Assembly: GCA_018812385.1 (NCBI GenBank)
Contig: JAHJDU010000626.1
Coordinates: 1 to 5,825 of the forward strand
DNA length: 5,825 nt
Origin: Pseudomonadota bacterium
GTDB taxonomy: Bacteria; Desulfobacterota; Desulfobacteria; Desulfobacterales; Desulfobacteraceae
Reading direction: 5' to 3'
Shown: piece after piece, positions 4,733 through 5,825 of the stretch
How the letters are laid out: the number at the start of each line of letters is the position of its first letter
Position numbering within the stretch: position 1 is the stretch's first letter
Program-made: the position numbers and the translations under genes
Notes under the pieces: generated by a model
What the model saw: only the letters and a program-made list of their open reading frames with translations
The model's database searches: none
Told to the model about the DNA's origin: nothing

Positions 4733-5628
4733 ACGACATTGACTGGATACTCTATCTGCCGAAAAATTCTAGCCTCAAGTTTAATGTTACAACAAAAAAA
4801 TCAAGGCTTTACCACTCCGATGCCATTGCACAACGGTGCGAAAAAATTATTCAAAATCAATTAAATTTGGAGGATTCTTTTACCTCACCTGTTGAAAACA
4901 AATCAAACCAGACGATTTATATCAGGGCTGATAACGATGATTTCACCATCTCCCTGGACAGCACTGGAGATCTTTTATTTAAAAGAGGCATTAAACAAAA
5001 GGTACACACGGCGCCATTAAGAGAGAACCTGGCTTTTGCCATGCTTTTCTGGGCCGGGTTTTCAAAAGAAGACATACTAATTGATCCCATGTGCGGGTCA
5101 GGGACTTTTTCCCTTGAGGCCGCCATGATGAAAACCAACCTGCCACCAGGATTTTTCAGGTCCTTTGCATTTGAAAGCTGGCCGGGTTTCAGCCCAAAAG
5201 CCTATGCTTATATGAAAAAACAGGATCAAAAAAAAATTATCAGCTTTGCAGAAAAACAGATCTTTGCATCTGATATTGATGATATGGCCTTAACCAGTTT
5301 GGAACAAAATATCTCAAACCCACACTTTAATCGTATCATAGACGTCTGTCAAAAAGACTTTTTTTCCATCTATCCTTCCAGGATATCCCATGGGGAAAAA
5401 GGGGTAATAATGTTAAACCCGCCCTATGGGAAAAGACTTGGTGAAAAAAAAGATACCCAATCATTTTACCAGGAAATCGGGAAAAAGCTGTCAACTGATT
5501 TTAAAGGGTGGCGCACAGGAATCATCCTCCCATCAAGGGAGTGGAAATCGTATCTTGAGCTAAGACTTGAACTGAAACCCATTTTTCACGGTGGGCTCGA
5601 TATTTTTGCAGGGATCGGAATGATCTGA
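4723..5628 (+). CDS. Catalytic C-terminal piece of the RlmL/YpsC-type RNA methyltransferase
   Basis: The frame opens at 4723 and first offers a start-like TTG only at 4867, well inside the homology, so it is a continuation, not an independent gene. It holds the rest of the THUMP domain (FNVTTKKSRLYHSDAIAQRC), the linker APLRENLAFAML, the SAM-binding loop DPMCGSGTFSLEAA (5083 onward), the acidic ASDIDD segment, and the catalytic NPPYGKRLG (NPPY at 5416-5427). It ends with the usual FHGGLDI tail. Such enzymes methylate guanine N2 or related positions of rRNA; E. coli RlmL makes m2G2445 in 23S rRNA, but the target here is not provable. Joined with the first piece the length is about 393 residues, normal for stand-alone YpsC-like members. 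The next gene follows after 39 bases and is probably cotranscribed. Confidence 0.85.
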   Translation, partial: KKIDDIDWILYLPKNSSLKFNVTTKKSRLYHSDAIAQRCEKIIQNQLNLEDSFTSPVENKSNQTIYIRADNDDFTISLDSTGDLLFKRGIKQKVHTAPLRENLAFAMLFWAGFSKEDILIDPMCGSGTFSLEAAMMKTNLPPGFFRSFAFESWPGFSPKAYAYMKKQDQKKIISFAEKQIFASDIDDMALTSLEQNISNPHFNRIIDVCQKDFFSIYPSRISHGEKGVIMLNPPYGKRLGEKKDTQSFYQEIGKKLSTDFKGWRTGIILPSREWKSYLELRLELKPIFHGGLDIFAGIGMI

Positions 5629-5667
5629 GTCTTGGTTTCACAAACTACTGAAACAAGAGGTATAGGT

Positions 5668-5825
5668 ATGAAAAAGAGGTATAAATATATCACGGGTTTA
5701 TTTATTCTATTTTTATTTTTTGCAAGCCACGCCCTGGCAAATAACGATATTGACAATCATATTTATGCATCGCTTTTAAAAAAGCATGTCACAAATAACC
5801 GGGTTAACTATGACGGGTTTAAAAA
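5668..5825 (+). CDS. Exported DUF547-like protein, N-terminal part
   Basis: ATG at 5668-5670 is preceded by AAGAGG (5655-5660) at good spacing. The 52 visible codons encode a signal peptide: MKKRYKY, then a hydrophobic core ITGLFILFLFF and a cleavage site after SHALA. The mature start, IYASLLKKHVTNNRVNYDGF, is the characteristic opening of DUF547 proteins (Y..LL..yV..g.VdY..f), a periplasmic family of unsettled biochemical role. The rest lies beyond the window. It follows the methyltransferase in the same direction, but a functional link is not evident. Family assignment rests on a short stretch. Confidence 0.7.
   Translation, partial: MKKRYKYITGLFILFLFFASHALANNDIDNHIYASLLKKHVTNNRVNYDGFK

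Noticed and set aside
4917..5138. Minus-strand frame of 73 codons
   Set aside because: It is opposite the SAM-binding region of the methyltransferase and has no own support.
5629..5660. Small inverted repeat GTTTCA/TGAAAC after the methyltransferase as a terminator
   Set aside because: Only six pairs, no T tract, and a well-placed gene start follows within a few bases.

Overview
The window is AT-rich and rich in homopolymers. It carries bacterial lipoproteins, a class III nucleotide cyclase and a rRNA-methyltransferase-type gene. Gene style (HAMP-cyclase, LysM/NodB lipoprotein, TPR lipoprotein, DUF547-like protein) fits a Gram-negative of the Desulfobacterota, perhaps Desulfobacteraceae. That is inference from protein flavour, with no rRNA or marker gene to confirm it.

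Left part, minus strand (1-3025): a tight three-gene cluster read from right to left. A membrane-anchored class III adenylate cyclase (3025-1613) is followed after 12 bases by a LysM-like/NodB polysaccharide deacetylase lipoprotein (1600-580). This gene is split by a frameshift near 1139. The deacetylase overlaps by 8 bases the start of a TPR-type lipoprotein (587 down to the window edge). The set looks like an envelope-remodelling operon headed by a cAMP-making sensor, but a functional link is inferred only from gene order.

Middle (3026-4447): mostly gene-poor and apparently decaying. It holds an AT-rich spacer with a plausible minus-strand intrinsic terminator (3413-3451). Next is an alpha/beta hydrolase lacking its N-terminal half and nucleophile (3995-3639), then a near-perfect 18-bp inverted repeat with a 2-base centre (4029-4066). 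Last is a short remnant of a type I DAHP synthase (about 4300-4467) that runs into the start of the next gene.

Right part, plus strand (4448-5825): a THUMP-domain RNA methyltransferase of the RlmL/YpsC type, whose reading frame breaks at an A8 run (4722-4729). The break is exactly what a lost A, a -1 ribosomal slip or transcript slippage would bridge. It is followed after 39 bases by the start of a secreted DUF547-like protein cut by the window edge.

The main theme is damage: two frameshifted genes, one truncated gene and one gene remnant in under 6 kb. Either the locus is eroding or the assembly has indel errors; raw reads would decide. I see no CRISPR array, tRNA, rRNA, transposase or clear new defence system.
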